Notes under the pieces: generated by a model
Told to the model about the DNA's origin: nothing
Seen by the model: only the letters and a program-made list of their open reading frames with translations
The model's database searches: none
DNA from: Cyathus striatus
Taxonomy: Eukaryota; Basidiomycota; Agaricomycetes; Agaricales; Nidulariaceae
Reading direction: 5' to 3'
Assembly (NCBI GenBank): GCA_025738555.1
Contig: JAOVFP010000010.1
Coordinates: 2,418,001-2,482,000, forward strand
Length of the DNA: 64,000 nucleotides
Translations under genes and position numbers: made by a program
Shown: positions 34,945-47,081 of the stretch, piece after piece
Numbering within the stretch: the stretch's first letter is position 1
Layout of the letters: each line of letters opens with the position of its first letter

Positions 34945-37311
34945 ATGGGTTATGTCTCTTTAACTTTAGCTCTCATTCCCCTCGTCGTTATTACCACCTT
35001 CTTGCTCAACCATGCTATTTCAAGCGTGAAGACTACATTTAATGGACCGGCACCGTACCCTTTAATTGGCAACGTCCTTCCTTTGAAGAAGTTATGGCTC
35101 ACTCTGGATCGTTTGGCAAAAACATACGGTACGAATGACTATCACTCTCTCATAAATTATTTAATAATATATCATCTAGGTCCCATGTTCTCCGTCTCAG
35201 TATTCGGACGTGAACTAGTAATCGTGAATTCCGTCGAGGCAGCGACGGAGCTAGTAGAGGGGAAGGGGGATACCTACTGGTTACGACCGTCGCTGAAGAT
35301 GGTAAATTTGTCAGTACTGTACTGGAGTGTATGGAGGCAACCGTCACGCATAACGCTGACCCGGTTGCGTTGCTAAAATCACCCTTCGTCACGCATAACG
35401 GAGGCCCGGTTGCTAACGCTGATAGCGTGACAAGCTAGTTTTGGACGTAATATCCGAAAAAAATCGCCAAAAATCGAATTTTGGTTGCCAATCCAGGAAT
35501 TTGTCACGCAATATTAAGTCTGGTTGCCAGCGTTGTGCCTGAAAAATCGTGTCACGCTCGAAGGTCCGTTGCCTCCATACACTCCAGTACAGTACATGCA
35601 AATTTGCTTCCGTCTGCTTCCCGTTGAACCCTGATTGATCTAACCAGATCCGGAATGGAAAACGGCGTCGTCTTCCAACAAAACCACCAGCGTCTCAAAA
35701 CCGCCCGAAAACTCCTCAACACAATCCTCAACCCGCGCACGCTCGAGACGTACGAAGAAAACATCCATGAGCAGGTATCCCACTTTCTGGAACGGCTCCG
35801 CAGTGACCCAGAGGACTTTGTCCCGCATATCGGATCGTAAGCAACGTGTTTCTTTCGCGGGTTTGAAAAGTGTGGTTGAAAATTTGCCGGTGGTTCGCTA
35901 GTGTTATCGCGGGTATAACGCTAAACATGTCGCATGGGTATACGGTTCATGGGAAGGATGACCCGTTGATCAGCATGGCGAATGAGACGGTCGACAATTT
36001 TTCGACGGCGAGTAAACCGGGAGGGTATCTTGTTGATGTTGCGCCATTTTGTGAGGTCCGATATTTTGCGCGATGTGCGACAACTGACTTCTTCATTTCA
36101 GTGGCTCATTTACCTGAATGGCTTCCTGGTATGGGCTTCAAGAAGCAAGCCAGGGCGTGGAAGGGGCAGTATCGTGAGATGGCACTTCATGGTCACAAGT
36201 TTGTCAAAGCTGCAATGGTAAGTTTTCCATATCCAGCTTTGCATGTCGATCCCTATCAATCCCTATTCCTAGTCTGAAGGAACTGCCAAACCTTCTTTAA
36301 CATCCAAAGCCTTGTCCGACGCAAACGCAGTCGTAAACGAGGAGTATGAAGATATTGTCATGTATACCGCTTCGGAAGTGTACACGGGTTAGTGTCAAAT
36401 GAACAGTATATTGTACACACCCCACTCACCATATGAACTTTGTATAGGAGGAGCCGATACGGTAAGCTATCAGACCCCTGTAGCCAATCCAACTGATCCT
36501 ATAACACCGGATGCAGACCGTTTCAACTTTGACTTCGTTCTTCCTCGCCATGACAAGGTATCCCGAGGTCCAGACCAAGGCGCGTGAGGAGATTGACGCT
36601 GTCATTGGGAAGGATAGAGTTCCAACAATCAATGATCGGCAACACTTGCCATACATCAATGCGCTCATAAAGGAAATTCTGAGGTATTTCCCACCTGTAC
36701 CCACAAGTATATCATCATCCTCCTTTATTGGTTCCATATGTTAAATTGTCAATAGCTCTACGACAGCCAACGCGAGATGACCATTATCAGGGTACGAAGG
36801 TGAAAGAAGGGACTTACATCTTGCTTAACATCTGGTAAGTATAGCAATACTACCTCAGTTGGATTTTCTGTGCGCTTATGGGCTGTTTAGGGGGATGTTG
36901 CGGGACGAGGTTTACGGAGATGCGATGAATTTCAGACCTGAGCGATGGGAGGAAGAGGAAACAAGGAACTATCCAGACCCTGAAGCTGCTTTTGGATTCG
37001 GTCGTCGGTATGTACTGATCACTCCTCTCTTCATGAAACTGAAGTGAAGACTCGTGATCTTGACAGAGGATGTCCTGGGCGATTTCTAGCGCAGAAGGTG
37101 CTCTTCCTTGTCATTGCCTCGACATTATCGCAGTTTGTTATTGAGAGGGTGACCGATGCGACCGGGAATGAAATTGTGCCAGAGGAGGATACAACAGCTG
37201 GTGGAATCATGTAAGTGCACCCTGTCCGGTTCATTGGCTCACTTTACTCATGTACGCCTCCTGTTTAGCTCGCCAATGCCTTTCCGCTGTAGAATAGTAC
37301 CCCGTTCATAA
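34945..37311 (+). CDS. cytochrome P450 monooxygenase 1
   Basis: A heme-thiolate monooxygenase, ER-anchored by the N-terminal helix MGYVSLTLALIPLVVITTFL. A Pro-rich hinge PAPYPLIGNVLPL follows, then PMFSVSVFGRELVIV and RPSLKMVNLSGMENGVVF across an intron enlarged by a MITE. The middle part is RLKTARKLLNTILNPRTLE and LAHLPEWLPGMGFKKQARAW. The I-helix TGGADTTVSTLTSFFLAMTR is split over a 14-nt micro-exon (GADT) near 36450. The K-helix is EILR (about 36680), the PERF-like motif is FRPERWEEEE and the heme loop FGFGRRGCPGRF at about 37000-37090 spans an intron. It ends at TAA 37309-37311. All diagnostic residues are present, so it seems functional. It resembles the O-methylsterigmatocystin-oxidoreductase-like P450s common in basidiomycetes; the substrate is unknown. 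Confidence 0.92.
35317..35592. mobile_element. Tc1/mariner-type MITE in a P450 intron
   Basis: A 276-bp element with 25-bp inverted ends beginning CTGTACTGGAGTGTATGG. It is flanked by TA at 35315-35316 and 35593-35594, the target duplication of Tc1/mariner elements. Inside are repeated GTCACGC...CGGTTGC motifs. It inserted 5 nt after the first base of the intron (donor GTCAGT at 35310), and the TA duplication preserves the donor. The intron (35310-35647) is 338 nt long; without the element it would be ~60 nt. Confidence 0.88.
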
Positions 37312-37692
37312 TAGGAGGAGTCGCAAAGTAATAAATGTAACTTACAATAGAATAGTGACAAATAGGAGCAAATAATTCGGTTCGGTTCAGTTCGTACGTG
37401 CGGAGTATAAAGTCAATTAAGGTTCAGCTCGAGCAAAGTTCAGTTCTCTGGTAACAATTAATTTGTGTCAGGAACCAAGAAGGAAGTAAAGATGATTTAC
37501 GGGCATCGGGCGCATTATATCCTACCCGTAGGCCATGCGTTTTATTCTTGAGATATCCACCGCGCTGATACCATCACAATGTTCCGTTCCTCCCTTTAGA
37601 AGTTGATATACAGTGATCCCTCCGGTTTGCTTTCGCCCCTTCATTTTATTCGCCCCTACCCCCGTACGCTTTGGCTAGGAGATTCATTCAAG
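37312..37692. other. intergenic
   Basis: No gene recognised; contains two short GTTCGGTTCAGTTCG-like stretches around 37380-37445. Confidence 0.4.
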
Positions 37693-39443
37693 ATGGTGGA
37701 TTGGCATGATCCTGTTAACATTATGCTGCAGTACTGTACGTGTGCAAGATCTCTCCTATCTTTCATACTGCTAAGACGATTCTACGTATACTTAGTGGCA
37801 GTTGTGAAAATGGTACATTTCACGTTTGGTGCTTATACGTTCGTAGAGATTGATTGTCTACTTAGTGTGTGAGGTGCTAATGCAGCGTTTAGATGGGAGT
37901 ATCTCTCTGGACTGTATTTTGAGATGCAAGTGTACACTGGAAAGCGGGAGTTGAGATGGACTTTCTTGGTATGTTTTTATTATATGTATTATCTTAATTA
38001 CTTATCACTTCTATAGATATACGTCGGATGTCGAATATGTACCCTAGGGGCATTGGTTTCAGCAATAGTTGGGTTCAATCTAACGAAGGAGTACAACTGC
38101 GAGGTACGTGCAAATTTCATTGTTTGTGGAACTTCCCAATAACCGTTTACCTCAGGCATGGCTGAAAATCGTATTTGTAAGTCTAACAAGCATAACTATT
38201 CCTACCCCGCACTGACAATCTACCAGGTGCTGTCGTACCTCGGTTTGGGCTTCGCATCAGCTCTGCTAGTGTTAAGAACGTATGTTGTCGAATTCTTGCT
38301 TTGCTGTAAGCGATCAGCTTCTTACAAGTTTGTCGATTTCTAGGATTGCATTCTGGGATCGGCAACTTTTCGTCTCTGCGCTTGCTATTGCGACGTTTCT
38401 GCTGAACGTTGGTTTTGTATTATATGGTATGCTTTCTGTTATCTTCATTGATAAATTTTGCTCATGTGTACTTGTAGCCATGGACCAGGTCAGTTTATGC
38501 CAGGCAACAGTAAACATTCTGTATTGACGACTCGATAGGCACACGCAAAATGGGATCCAGTAAGTGGAGCCTGTGTCGCTGAACAGACAAAAGACAACAA
38601 AACAAACGCTATCATCACTCTTGTCACTGACCTTGTCCTGCTTTTCCTCATGCTCTTAGGGATATGGCGGAAGAAAATCGCGGGTGGATTATGGAAAATG
38701 ATATACCGACAAGGTATCATATGGATATTTGCTGCGACTCTTGGTGAAGTACCCTGCGTGCTATTGTTTTGTTTAAATCTTAACGGTGTGTTTCTATTCT
38801 TGTATTTCTGTGTTACGAGCTAAATTATTCTTTAGACCCGATGAACTTGGTATGTCCTGCTCATTCACTCTTTCATCCCAAGCTAACCCTAAATCAAAGC
38901 TATTTCAAACACCATCTTGTAAGTGCTCCTTAAGTCTTAAAGGCTATGTACGACACAATCTAATTTGTTTTCCTCTTTCAGTGGTGACAATGTACGTTTC
39001 AAATTAAAATTCGACGCGGAGTCCTCGGTGCGGTGGCTGAAATCTTTCCACAGGGGTATCTGCGCAACAAGGATGTACCGCGAGCTGGCGGAATACGCCA
39101 AGCCAGTTCACAAGTACGTTCATACGATTTTTGGTCTGCTGATCATCATAGCTCATCATCGTCATCATCATCATTTTATCTTTGCGGATATAGTCGACGC
39201 ACCATCAGTGCGATTGAAATCGGCCTTGGCCCCGCTCCGCCATCGACTTTGAACACGAGTTATACTTATGCGCAGAGGAGTTTCCGTACGGACGGGTAAG
39301 TAGTCTCTTTTGGTAGCGGTGAATATAGAATTTCCGTTATTTAACTTGCGTCCAGGATCTCTTCGGAAGATCGCACGAACACGACGATATCACTGATTTC
39401 TAGACACAGTGAATCGAAAAGGACCAACGAGACTTTTGCTTAG
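37693..39443 (+). CDS. multi-pass (7TM-like) membrane protein, paralogue A
   Basis: Starts MVDWHDPVNIMLQY, followed by an intron. The next exons read AVVKMVHFTFGAY, then WEYLSGLYFEMQVYTGKREL, then IYVGCRICTLGALVSAIVGF. This matches an Agaricomycete family with pattern 'DP...L..Y......G.Y.WE......E...GKR..RW' and ~7 helices. Later exons are mostly very short. The last one encodes a hydrophilic tail ISSEDRTNTTISLISRHSES, ending at TAG 39441-39443. Function of the family is unknown. It is a neighbour and paralogue of the gene at 41358, and both share the start MV(D/K)W.DP.NI.LQ. Confidence 0.72.
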
Positions 39444-41357
39444 AGCATATGAGGTGGATGTACTTGTGAGGTGTAAAGTAGCCTTTTTTATCTTCTTATT
39501 TATTTATTGTATTTCGTTTTCGGTTTGGGACGATGAGTATGTATTTATGGACCATGAAATATTTGTAGAATGTCTCTGTTGTTGTTTTTGTTATTTATGT
39601 TGTTAAATTATTGGTCTTTTCTGCGTCGTTTTTAAAATTCTGAGCATCAACATCTAAGAGCTTTTGGCTCGGAGCATGTAAGGCCCGTCTGGACGCTCCC
39701 AGACGCCGAGAGCTCTCGTTTTGAAATTCTAATGAGTTTGATATATCAAGTAGTAGATGAAGGTGATCATCGATTGTTATTACTTACTTCTAGCGCGGAC
39801 GCTGATGATCATTGATCCAAGTACCCCAAATCAATAGAATGCAAGTATTGGATTCATGCAGTATACATAGAACTTCTCTTGGCCGCTCGAATTCTCGAAA
39901 ATACGTGACACAGCATTTTCAAAAGACAGGGCATTCGGAACTTACAATGGAGTTCCTCAGAGTCCTATAATAACTTGAAGGTACATTATAATCAGCCACA
40001 GGTGCCACAGGCTCCAGTGATCCACCGAAGCCACAGTAACGACAATGCGCATTGTCACTCGGTTAGTTGTCGGACCCGCGAAGGGCGCAGGAACGGTTCA
40101 TCCGCACGCATCAAATATCAGATTCAGATGTTGCTCACCAGCCGCGCACACGGCACAACCTACTTACCTTAGTGCACCCGAAATCATCTACTCATCTCGC
40201 GGTACTTTTTATAGAGCCTAGAAGTCCAAAATCATTTTCTAAGCATTAGCTGTGGAACAGCTATGTTATGTTCAGCGCCCGGAAAACTCAAGAGGTCGTT
40301 CCAAAATAGCATATTGGCACGCACGATAAGTCGGTGGTTGCTTCTGGTATATAGCTTCCATCCAATAACTTACCCCCGCACATCAACGGCACATCAACGG
40401 CACATGAGCTCGCTGCGATCATCGGGTCAAATAGGTCCATTGGTTCGCTTTGATTTGAGATTGAGATTTAAGATTGAGGAAAGGTAATCTTATCTTAAAA
40501 TGACCGTAGAATCTAGTACGTTTAAACTACACATAAAAATGCAAAGAACTTACGAGTCCCGAAAATGGTTTACTAGAATGTTTTCCACCTGCAACCAGTT
40601 AAGATGGAGAAAGTTGGGGTCTTCAGTGAGATGCCCTGAAATTTTTAAAGCTGCAGGACCGCAATGGACACTTCAGATTCCAAATGTCACGTTCGCTACG
40701 GGAAGGACATCGAGGCTGTTTCATCGATATGATCATTGCCTAGTAAAATTCATATCTAGACCTCGGATGTGAAAATTGCCACTGATATACATTCCATCTG
40801 TTGAAAATGAAGGAAGAATTTCGAGGTTGTTTGATGCGATGCCCTGGGAATTTGGAAAGCATAGCAACACTTGGCAAATGCAAAGTAGGAAGTGCATTCG
40901 AGGTGGGGTTGGCGGGAGTTGATCTAAGCGAATCGATGACGGTCTTGCAAAATAACAATAAACACTTTGTACCAAACCGCGCCAGCTCACTTGAACCAGT
41001 TTAAGTTTTTGGTGACAGTCGCACGACCAACCGAGGTGGTTAGCTACATAGACATCAGCGGTTTTTCATCTTGCACAAAATCAAATGGACTCCATATGGA
41101 AGGTCGATTCTACTGGAAAGTTCCTGCGGGGTCTAAGGAGCTGATTATCACCGCACGTTCATTGAACTCGAAGCCAGCACGCTGGTCTCATGTCCATCAC
41201 GGTTCTCCTCTGATGGCGCTGTAGACTTTGCGCGCTCATCCACTTCTGCGAACAAGGACATATCACTGGGGAAGAAGCACTGCAGACGACATATTACATC
41301 ACTTTGCTGGCCGTATAACTATTTCTGCTACTCTCTCTTCTCACCAGTTCTAGAAGG
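39444..41357. other. gene-free stretch between two membrane-protein paralogues
   Basis: No recognisable domain. Two weakly similar segments around 40620-40730 and 40805-40870 share GATGCCCTG.AATTT..AAAGC and TCGAGG.TGTTT.AT, suggesting an old local duplication. The ORFs at 40500-41224 are unknown and overlap on both strands. Confidence 0.4.
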
Positions 41358-43180
41358 ATGGTCAAATGGACAGATCCCGCCAACATTCTCCTCCAATCAT
41401 GTATGTGATGCCCCGCCAATGTTCCTCCAGTTATGTTTGATTGTTTCCTCTTTCTGTACAGTGGCATTGGTCAAAACTATTCACTTCCTGGATGGATTCT
41501 TTTTGTAAATACCCACGAAACCACTTATCATGGCCCTCGACTAATCAGTGTCCTCACCATTAGCTGGCAGTTTTTCTCGACCCTATCATTTGAAGTTGAT
41601 TTCCTTCGCGGTAAGCGCGATCAGGAATGGCCATTGGCAGTACGTCCCAAACTGAGTCTCTCGTATGGGTGTTTGATAGTGAGGAACAGCTCTACGTTGC
41701 ATGTCGTTTTGTGACAGCAGTTACTGTGGCCTCGCAGCTAGTGGGGATCAACATTACGAGTGAGATCAACTGTATAGCTTGGAATAGGATAGTGGTGGTA
41801 AGGAAGGCGTTCTTATAGGAGACTAGGGGCTGAGAGCCTATGTACAGCTCTTCTCGTACCTCGGAGTAACACTTGCCTCGGGGCTGTTTATCTCTCAAAT
41901 GTAAGAAGATCCTCCGTTTCCCTTATATCGTGTACATCGTGTCTTACTACTCGGTTCCTGCAGATACAGCGTATGGCAACATCGAGCAGCTGCCGTTGTG
42001 CTTCCCATTGCGCTGACCCTAACAACATTCGGAATGATGCTCTATGGTAAGCCTTGCACACAATTCACATGGCTTGACTCTCCTTTTGACCGTTCCTACA
42101 TAGAAGTTTCAAGGGTACGCCGAATAGATAGAAGCTAGTACACTCCTGAACTCATATTTTCCTCCGTTCTACAGGCCCAGAGTGTCTGGTCTCCGACAAA
42201 CTACAGCTGTGCCAGTGTCAACACCGCCGCTACGCGTAATACCACCATTCTTACCCTAGTAGCCTATTTCAGTATCTTTGTCTCCTATACAGTCGGAGTC
42301 TTTGTGAATGCTGAGGCACTCTCCAAGTATACTCGAACGACTTACCAACGGGTACGAATCTAACCCTTTAAAACATTGGCCGTTACTTACCGGCACTCTA
42401 GGCTATACTATGGGTGTTTCTCCCTTTCGTAATGCAAACCCTACCAGTCGTATGTGATCTCCGTATGATATTTGATCCTTTCGTGACCTGGCGAGTTTCT
42501 CCAGACATTCATTAGTTTGAACCTGAACGGTAAGCTTGCTGGGACCCCGGTTTCTTAATGTCATCGCTAATGTCTCGGTTCCTTACAGATGCTATGAACT
42601 TGGTACTCCCTATCTTGTCTATTCTAAAGTATCTCCATGGCTAACTACTTTTACCGGCCCATCCGTACCTACATCAGATGTTCCAAGTGCCTGCATGTAA
42701 GTTGCTTGTATTCGAAACCGAGTATTGAATATGAATACTCATTCTAACCTTTTTCATAGTAATCACTACGTCAGTATTTGTTTTCTTTGCAACATATGAC
42801 CATATGTCTGATAACACTACTCAGTGTATCCTGCGCAACGGAGATGTATCGGGAAATCTGCGATGCCGTCGCCCCTAGAGCGGGGTGAGTAACCGGAATT
42901 TTATATCTTGTTAAGGATATTTTGACGAACGCAATATATGCAACAGGAAACATTCTCTCGCCATCGGCGCATCGTATTTCGGCGCGCAGAATACCAATTT
43001 GGTAGCGAATACTTCTAGGGATGGGATCCCGCTTACTTCTTTGGATCAGTAAGTGGATTGTGCCCGCTTCTATTTTTGTGCCTCAGAAGACTGATAGTAG
43101 TTGACTTCGACAGGTCGGATTCTCATGCAGGCGCCGACTCGCAGCTTTCAAAGGTGGGAAAGACACAGAGGTTGACTTAG
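41358..43180 (+). CDS. multi-pass (7TM-like) membrane protein, paralogue B
   Basis: Starts MVKWTDPANILLQS. Exons then read ALVKTIHFLDG, WQFFSTLSFEVDFLRGKRDQ followed by EWPLA, and EEQLYVACRFVTAVTVASQL. Next come LFSYLGVTLASGLFISQI, RAAAVVLPIALTLTTFGMML and NTTILTLVAYFSIFVSYTVG. The C-terminal tail is KHSLAIGASYFGAQNTNLVA, then SDSHAGADSQLSKVGKTQRL, with stop at 43178-43180. It belongs to the same family as the gene at 37693: the 'E..FLRGKR...W' motif after the second helix is shared. It has about eleven short exons. Function is unknown; a receptor- or transporter-like role would be speculation. Confidence 0.75.
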
Positions 43181-43376
43181 ACCGACGATCCGTAGTTATA
43201 TTTATTCATGGACTGAAGATGTAGGATACATATTTATGTAACTTTCTGTGGGCGACGTATTGCATACGAGAGTTACTATCTCGCTTCAAACTTTCCCCAT
43301 AAGATATGTTCACTTGCAGCCAACTATTCATCGTGATATTATAAGATTCGTTAAATAACTAGACATGCAACTATCA

Positions 43377-45434
43377 TTACAGCTCGACGTCAAGTTCTTT
43401 GAATTTTAGATAGAATGTCCCATCCATGAGAGACGTGAAAGCATCCACCATTTGTCTTGGTTCCGTATCCGACGGGATGATATCAAAATGTGATATTATG
43501 CCCGAGATAACGGCGATAAACTCGTATGTCGAAAGTGGCTTCCCGGGGCTACAGATAATCAAGGGAAGGAAGGATTTTGTCAGACCGAATCCACCCGAAC
43601 TGCGCAAAAGAGCATACGCACCAAGCTCTTGGTCCGCATCCAAAGCCATGAAATTTTGGCAAGGAAGGTCTGATGAACTTTCCATCAGCGTCAAGGTGTC
43701 TGCCGGGGTTGAAAGATCCGGCATCGGCTCCCCAGACCTGATAGATACCAAATCAGTTGAGTTTCTCTACTGATTTAGAGACAGGCGAAGTATCTCCTCA
43801 CCAGTTCATTCCGCATCATACTGTAATCGGACCACAGGACGAAGTCTCCCTTGTGCACATGAACAGGCCCAATACCCAACTCGGGGATGGCAGGGAGAAT
43901 ATCGTCTTCTGCTGCAATGCGCGCATTCTTTGGAAGACCAGGCCACAGACGTAAAGTTTCATAAAGAACGGCTAGGTGAATGGGGTATTTCTAAAATAGG
44001 GAGTTAAATATAAGCTCAGAGGATAAAGAAGAAAAAACCATTCGCTCACTTCGCTATCTCCAAAAGCCAGAACAGTCCCAAGGGTCTGCTGGGACTTTAT
44101 CTCCTTCCGTAGTGCAGAGATCCATTCGGGTTTACGCGTCAGCTCGTAGATAGCCCAGCTGATCGTTGCCTGAGTACTATCCCGACCAGCAAGGAGAAGC
44201 GTCATCAACGTATCCTTCATCGCGTCCACGTCGGTTTCGTCGTGCCCGGCCAGCAAAGTGTTTAGATAGTCACTCTCCCCAGCGTAGTCCGCCGTTTCGG
44301 ATGCGCGTGCGTGCATAAGATCATCCACAACTTTCAGGAGCGCTTGTTTCGATCGGTGAAATTGCCAGTATGTTCCGTCGAACTGTCCAATGAAAGGAGT
44401 TTCAGGATCTGCCTCGTACATGATGTTTCCAAGACTACTCACAAATTGGGTTATCCTCCATGCTGGGTTGAAAAGACGACTAGCGGAATATGGGTTTATT
44501 TCCCGACGTCTCGTGTACATGTCATGTTACTCACTTGTTGGATATTTCATTCAGTACCCAAAGATCATCTGCAATCCTATTGGGCGAGTGGAGTGACGAC
44601 AATTCGGGTGTGATCAGGCCGGTATCGATGCTGAAAGCCATTTTGCAGAACACTGTAAGAGCAATTCTTCCAGCGAAGTCTTCCATACATAATTCTTCGT
44701 AAATTACTCAATACTTGCCAAGTCCAAGAAGCGACGTACCATTAAACTCGACGGCAATGTCATTTTTGCTCGCGTTCCTCAAGAGCTCTAGAATCGTAGG
44801 AACAAGCTAATAGTGCGATTTTAGTCAAATTATTTCAACATAATGAAAGAACCAGCACCTCTGCCATAGCTTCCGAAGCGTGATTGTTTACGGAATTCAT
44901 TGAGAAAACAGGTCTAGGTTGCTAGGATATGTTGCCGTCATAGGATCATTAGGCTCAGCGAAAACTTACTGCATCATCTTCCGAGCAGACCTCCATGCAG
45001 CACCGTCTGTAGCAACAGGAGTATTCGGTCCAGGGAATTGGCTGAAGACATCGCGTACAACATCCCCCTTGGTATAAGCAATAGTGTCCCCTGCGAAAAG
45101 TCAGAGGCTGAGGTTGATTGCAAAGAAAGAGGGTCGTACTTTTCTTGACATGGTCCAGCCACTCTGGCCTATTCACAACGATATTCCGGCCCCAGTAGGG
45201 AAGAGTGAAGGTGAAGAGAGGACCGTAGTTGGCTTCCAGCTTGTGCAGAAGCCCAAGCATCCTATCCCTGTGCGCAAATACCAGCAACATGTTCCCGATG
45301 ATTGGGATCCCTTTTGGACCTGGAAGGTCAGGTCGAGAATGGGTGCCAATGCATCGGTCAGGATATCTCCATGCAAGTACAGCGAGAACAGATAGTGCTG
45401 GAATAAGAACGCTATACGCTAAAGTTGAAGACAT
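43377..45434 (-). CDS. cytochrome P450 monooxygenase 2
   Basis: Begins at 45434 with a membrane anchor MSSTLAYSVLIPALSVLAVL, then the hinge DLPGPKGIPIIGNML. Also present are FTFTLPYWGRNIVVNRPEWL, TDGAAWRSARKMMQ, NDIAVEFN and DFAGRIALTVFCKMAFSIDT. The I-helix is LLLAGRDSTQATISWAIYEL (about 44170), the K-helix YETLRLWPGLPKNARIA (ExxR) and the PERF-like motif SFNPGRHLD. The heme loop FHGFGCGPRAC-PGKP is split by a GTGCGT...TGTAG intron (about 43562-43635) exactly at the Cys codon, and after splicing the canonical FG.GPR.CPG is restored. The protein ends ...LKFKELDVEL at 43377. It is complete and probably active. The AGRDST-type I-helix points to a different clan from the P450 at 34945. The unknown gene upstream is on the same strand. 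Confidence 0.92.
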
Positions 45435-45921
45435 TAGGTGATTTAAGGAAGCTCGTGGGTACAAAGAGGTGGGAGCGTGGTCAGCTGTGAAGGTGCCACT
45501 AACACATCGTTGTTAGTGAAAGAGAAGTAGTATTTTTGAGTTGTGGGTGCCTTGGGGCGCACAGACATCAGTTTATCGAAGTTGTCCAGCCTCCCGATAT
45601 CAGAAGGAGAAGGCGTAAACACGGGTGATAAGTAAACAGTTCTTACAACACTGAAGTTAGGTTCCAGGGTAGGCGGCGCTCGGGGTCCTGGTGTCCGACT
45701 GAGCACGGGAATTCCATCCGGACGGCTCGCGAACAGCGCGTTCAGCACGGCCTAAAAATACTTAATTTGTAGTTGCCGCCGCTCGTCCTTCTTCCTCCTT
45801 CCTTTTCCCATCAAGACTGTTAATCGGCGGATTGGCCTTGGCAACCTATATTCCCAATTCATTTTCCATGTTAACATGGAGAAATCATCCGGCTAGACTT
45901 GCAACTTGCAAGCCGCGATCC
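45435..45921. other. P450-2 upstream region with an unassigned ORF
   Basis: A minus-strand ORF (45748-45443) encodes a Pro/Thr-rich peptide beginning MLNALFASRPDGIPVLSRTP, with no known domain. It may be a chance ORF in the P450 promoter or an exon of an unannotated gene. Confidence 0.3.
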
Positions 45922-46816
45922 CTAGGCTGAGTACTGGGCCCACATGTATCCCCAAACCCACCGCCGTGATCCAACGTAGTCCTCGCTCGTCCTCTGCATC
46001 CATAAAATTTCCATCCGTGACGGTTCCTCGGGGGTCAGCTTAAAACCGTTGAAATCCGGCAAAGTGGATGCCTGTGGACGCCCACTAAGAACGATTTTAT
46101 TGTTGGAAGAGCCAAAGAAAATCTTCACAATGTTCGCATCAGAAGGCCAGCAGACGTCTTGCTGAAGAACATATGTACCATCTAAAGACAATCTCTCCAG
46201 CCGGTGAAAATCGCTCAACGGCAGTCTATATCGGAATATCACATTTGTATTACATTTCGGTGACTTCTCTAAGACAAGCTCAGGTCGTATGTCATAATTG
46301 TAACTGAGGTTTCCCCTTTGTTCCTAATGCAAGGGACATCTGTACGTATTCCCCATGCAGATTACAGTTTACCTCCCTGCTTTCCCGCTCTCCACATAAA
46401 CCTAACCGATCGGAGGACGGATGAATCGATCAATTGGCTAGTTGATGGTGACTTTGTAACTTATCAAGATCGCGTTTCGACAATGCTCTCGCTTTTTCTT
46501 ATGTATGTGTATGTTGCCACAGGTTGCCACCTTCAACAAGATGACATGGGGAACAAGACCCACCGAGACCCCTGGAACCCCTCTTCATCCTGGACGAGAG
46601 TGGCGAGAGCCGAAGGAGGTCCAAGCAGCTTGTACCTTGAACATCGGCAAACAGAACTGTAGCAAAGCCGTCACCCGTGCGTTCGTTGAATACATAGCCT
46701 GTTGCTTTCAATTTTGCCATTCCCGGATCGTAATTTCTCAGCGTATGATGATTTTTCCAATGAAAGCATGACATCTCGTGCCTTCTTGCTCGTTTCCAAT
46801 CATCAAATCTAGGCAT
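45922..46816 (-). CDS. uncharacterised multi-exon protein
   Basis: Not recognised. A likely first part starts MPRFDDWKRARRHEMSCFHW, runs to TGYVFNERTGDGFATVLFAD and reaches a GTACAAG donor. The last exon starts after CATTAG (about 46320) and encodes EQRGNLSYNYDIRPELVLEK, then VIFRYRLPLSDFHRLERLSL, then WMQRTSEDYVGSRRWVWGYM, ending ...WAQYSA at 45922. The two parts show related endings ('GSRWVLFP' after an alternative joint, and 'GSRRWVWGY'), hinting at a repeated structure. No signal peptide or TM helix is evident. The middle exon joints are unresolved. It sits head-to-head with the UbiA gene, 265 bp apart, so the two could share a promoter. Confidence 0.45.
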
Positions 46817-47081
46817 CGGACTGGCGTTCAGTCTGATTTTGTCTCAGAAGATCCCGTCGTTCCTTCTCGAAAGGGCGACAACTCAAGCGAGACAGCGTAT
46901 CGCGTGGATACGGTACAGATTAATGGTCCTGCTTGTTAGACGATCTTCTATCTGCATGGGACTGACGCCCACCGGGACTCACTGATGACAAGAAACAGAC
47001 GACATCATCACATTCACAAGATAACCGGCCCTTCTCAAATAGTCCAGCAGATCCGACTTTTCCTCCAGCTGATACCCCAGG
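46817..47081. promoter_or_regulatory. shared intergenic region between divergent genes
   Basis: About 265 bp between the minus-strand uncharacterised gene and the plus-strand UbiA gene. It is short enough to act as a bidirectional promoter. No defined transcription-factor site could be assigned. Confidence 0.35.

Noticed and set aside
35150..35860. P450-1 as a broken gene at 35.3 kb
   Set aside because: The apparent frame break disappears when the MITE is placed inside an intron with donor GTCAGT.
43377..43751. P450-2 as a pseudogene lacking its heme motif
   Set aside because: The continuous ORF lacks FGxGxRxC, but splicing a GTGCGT...TGTAG intron restores FGCGPRACPGK.
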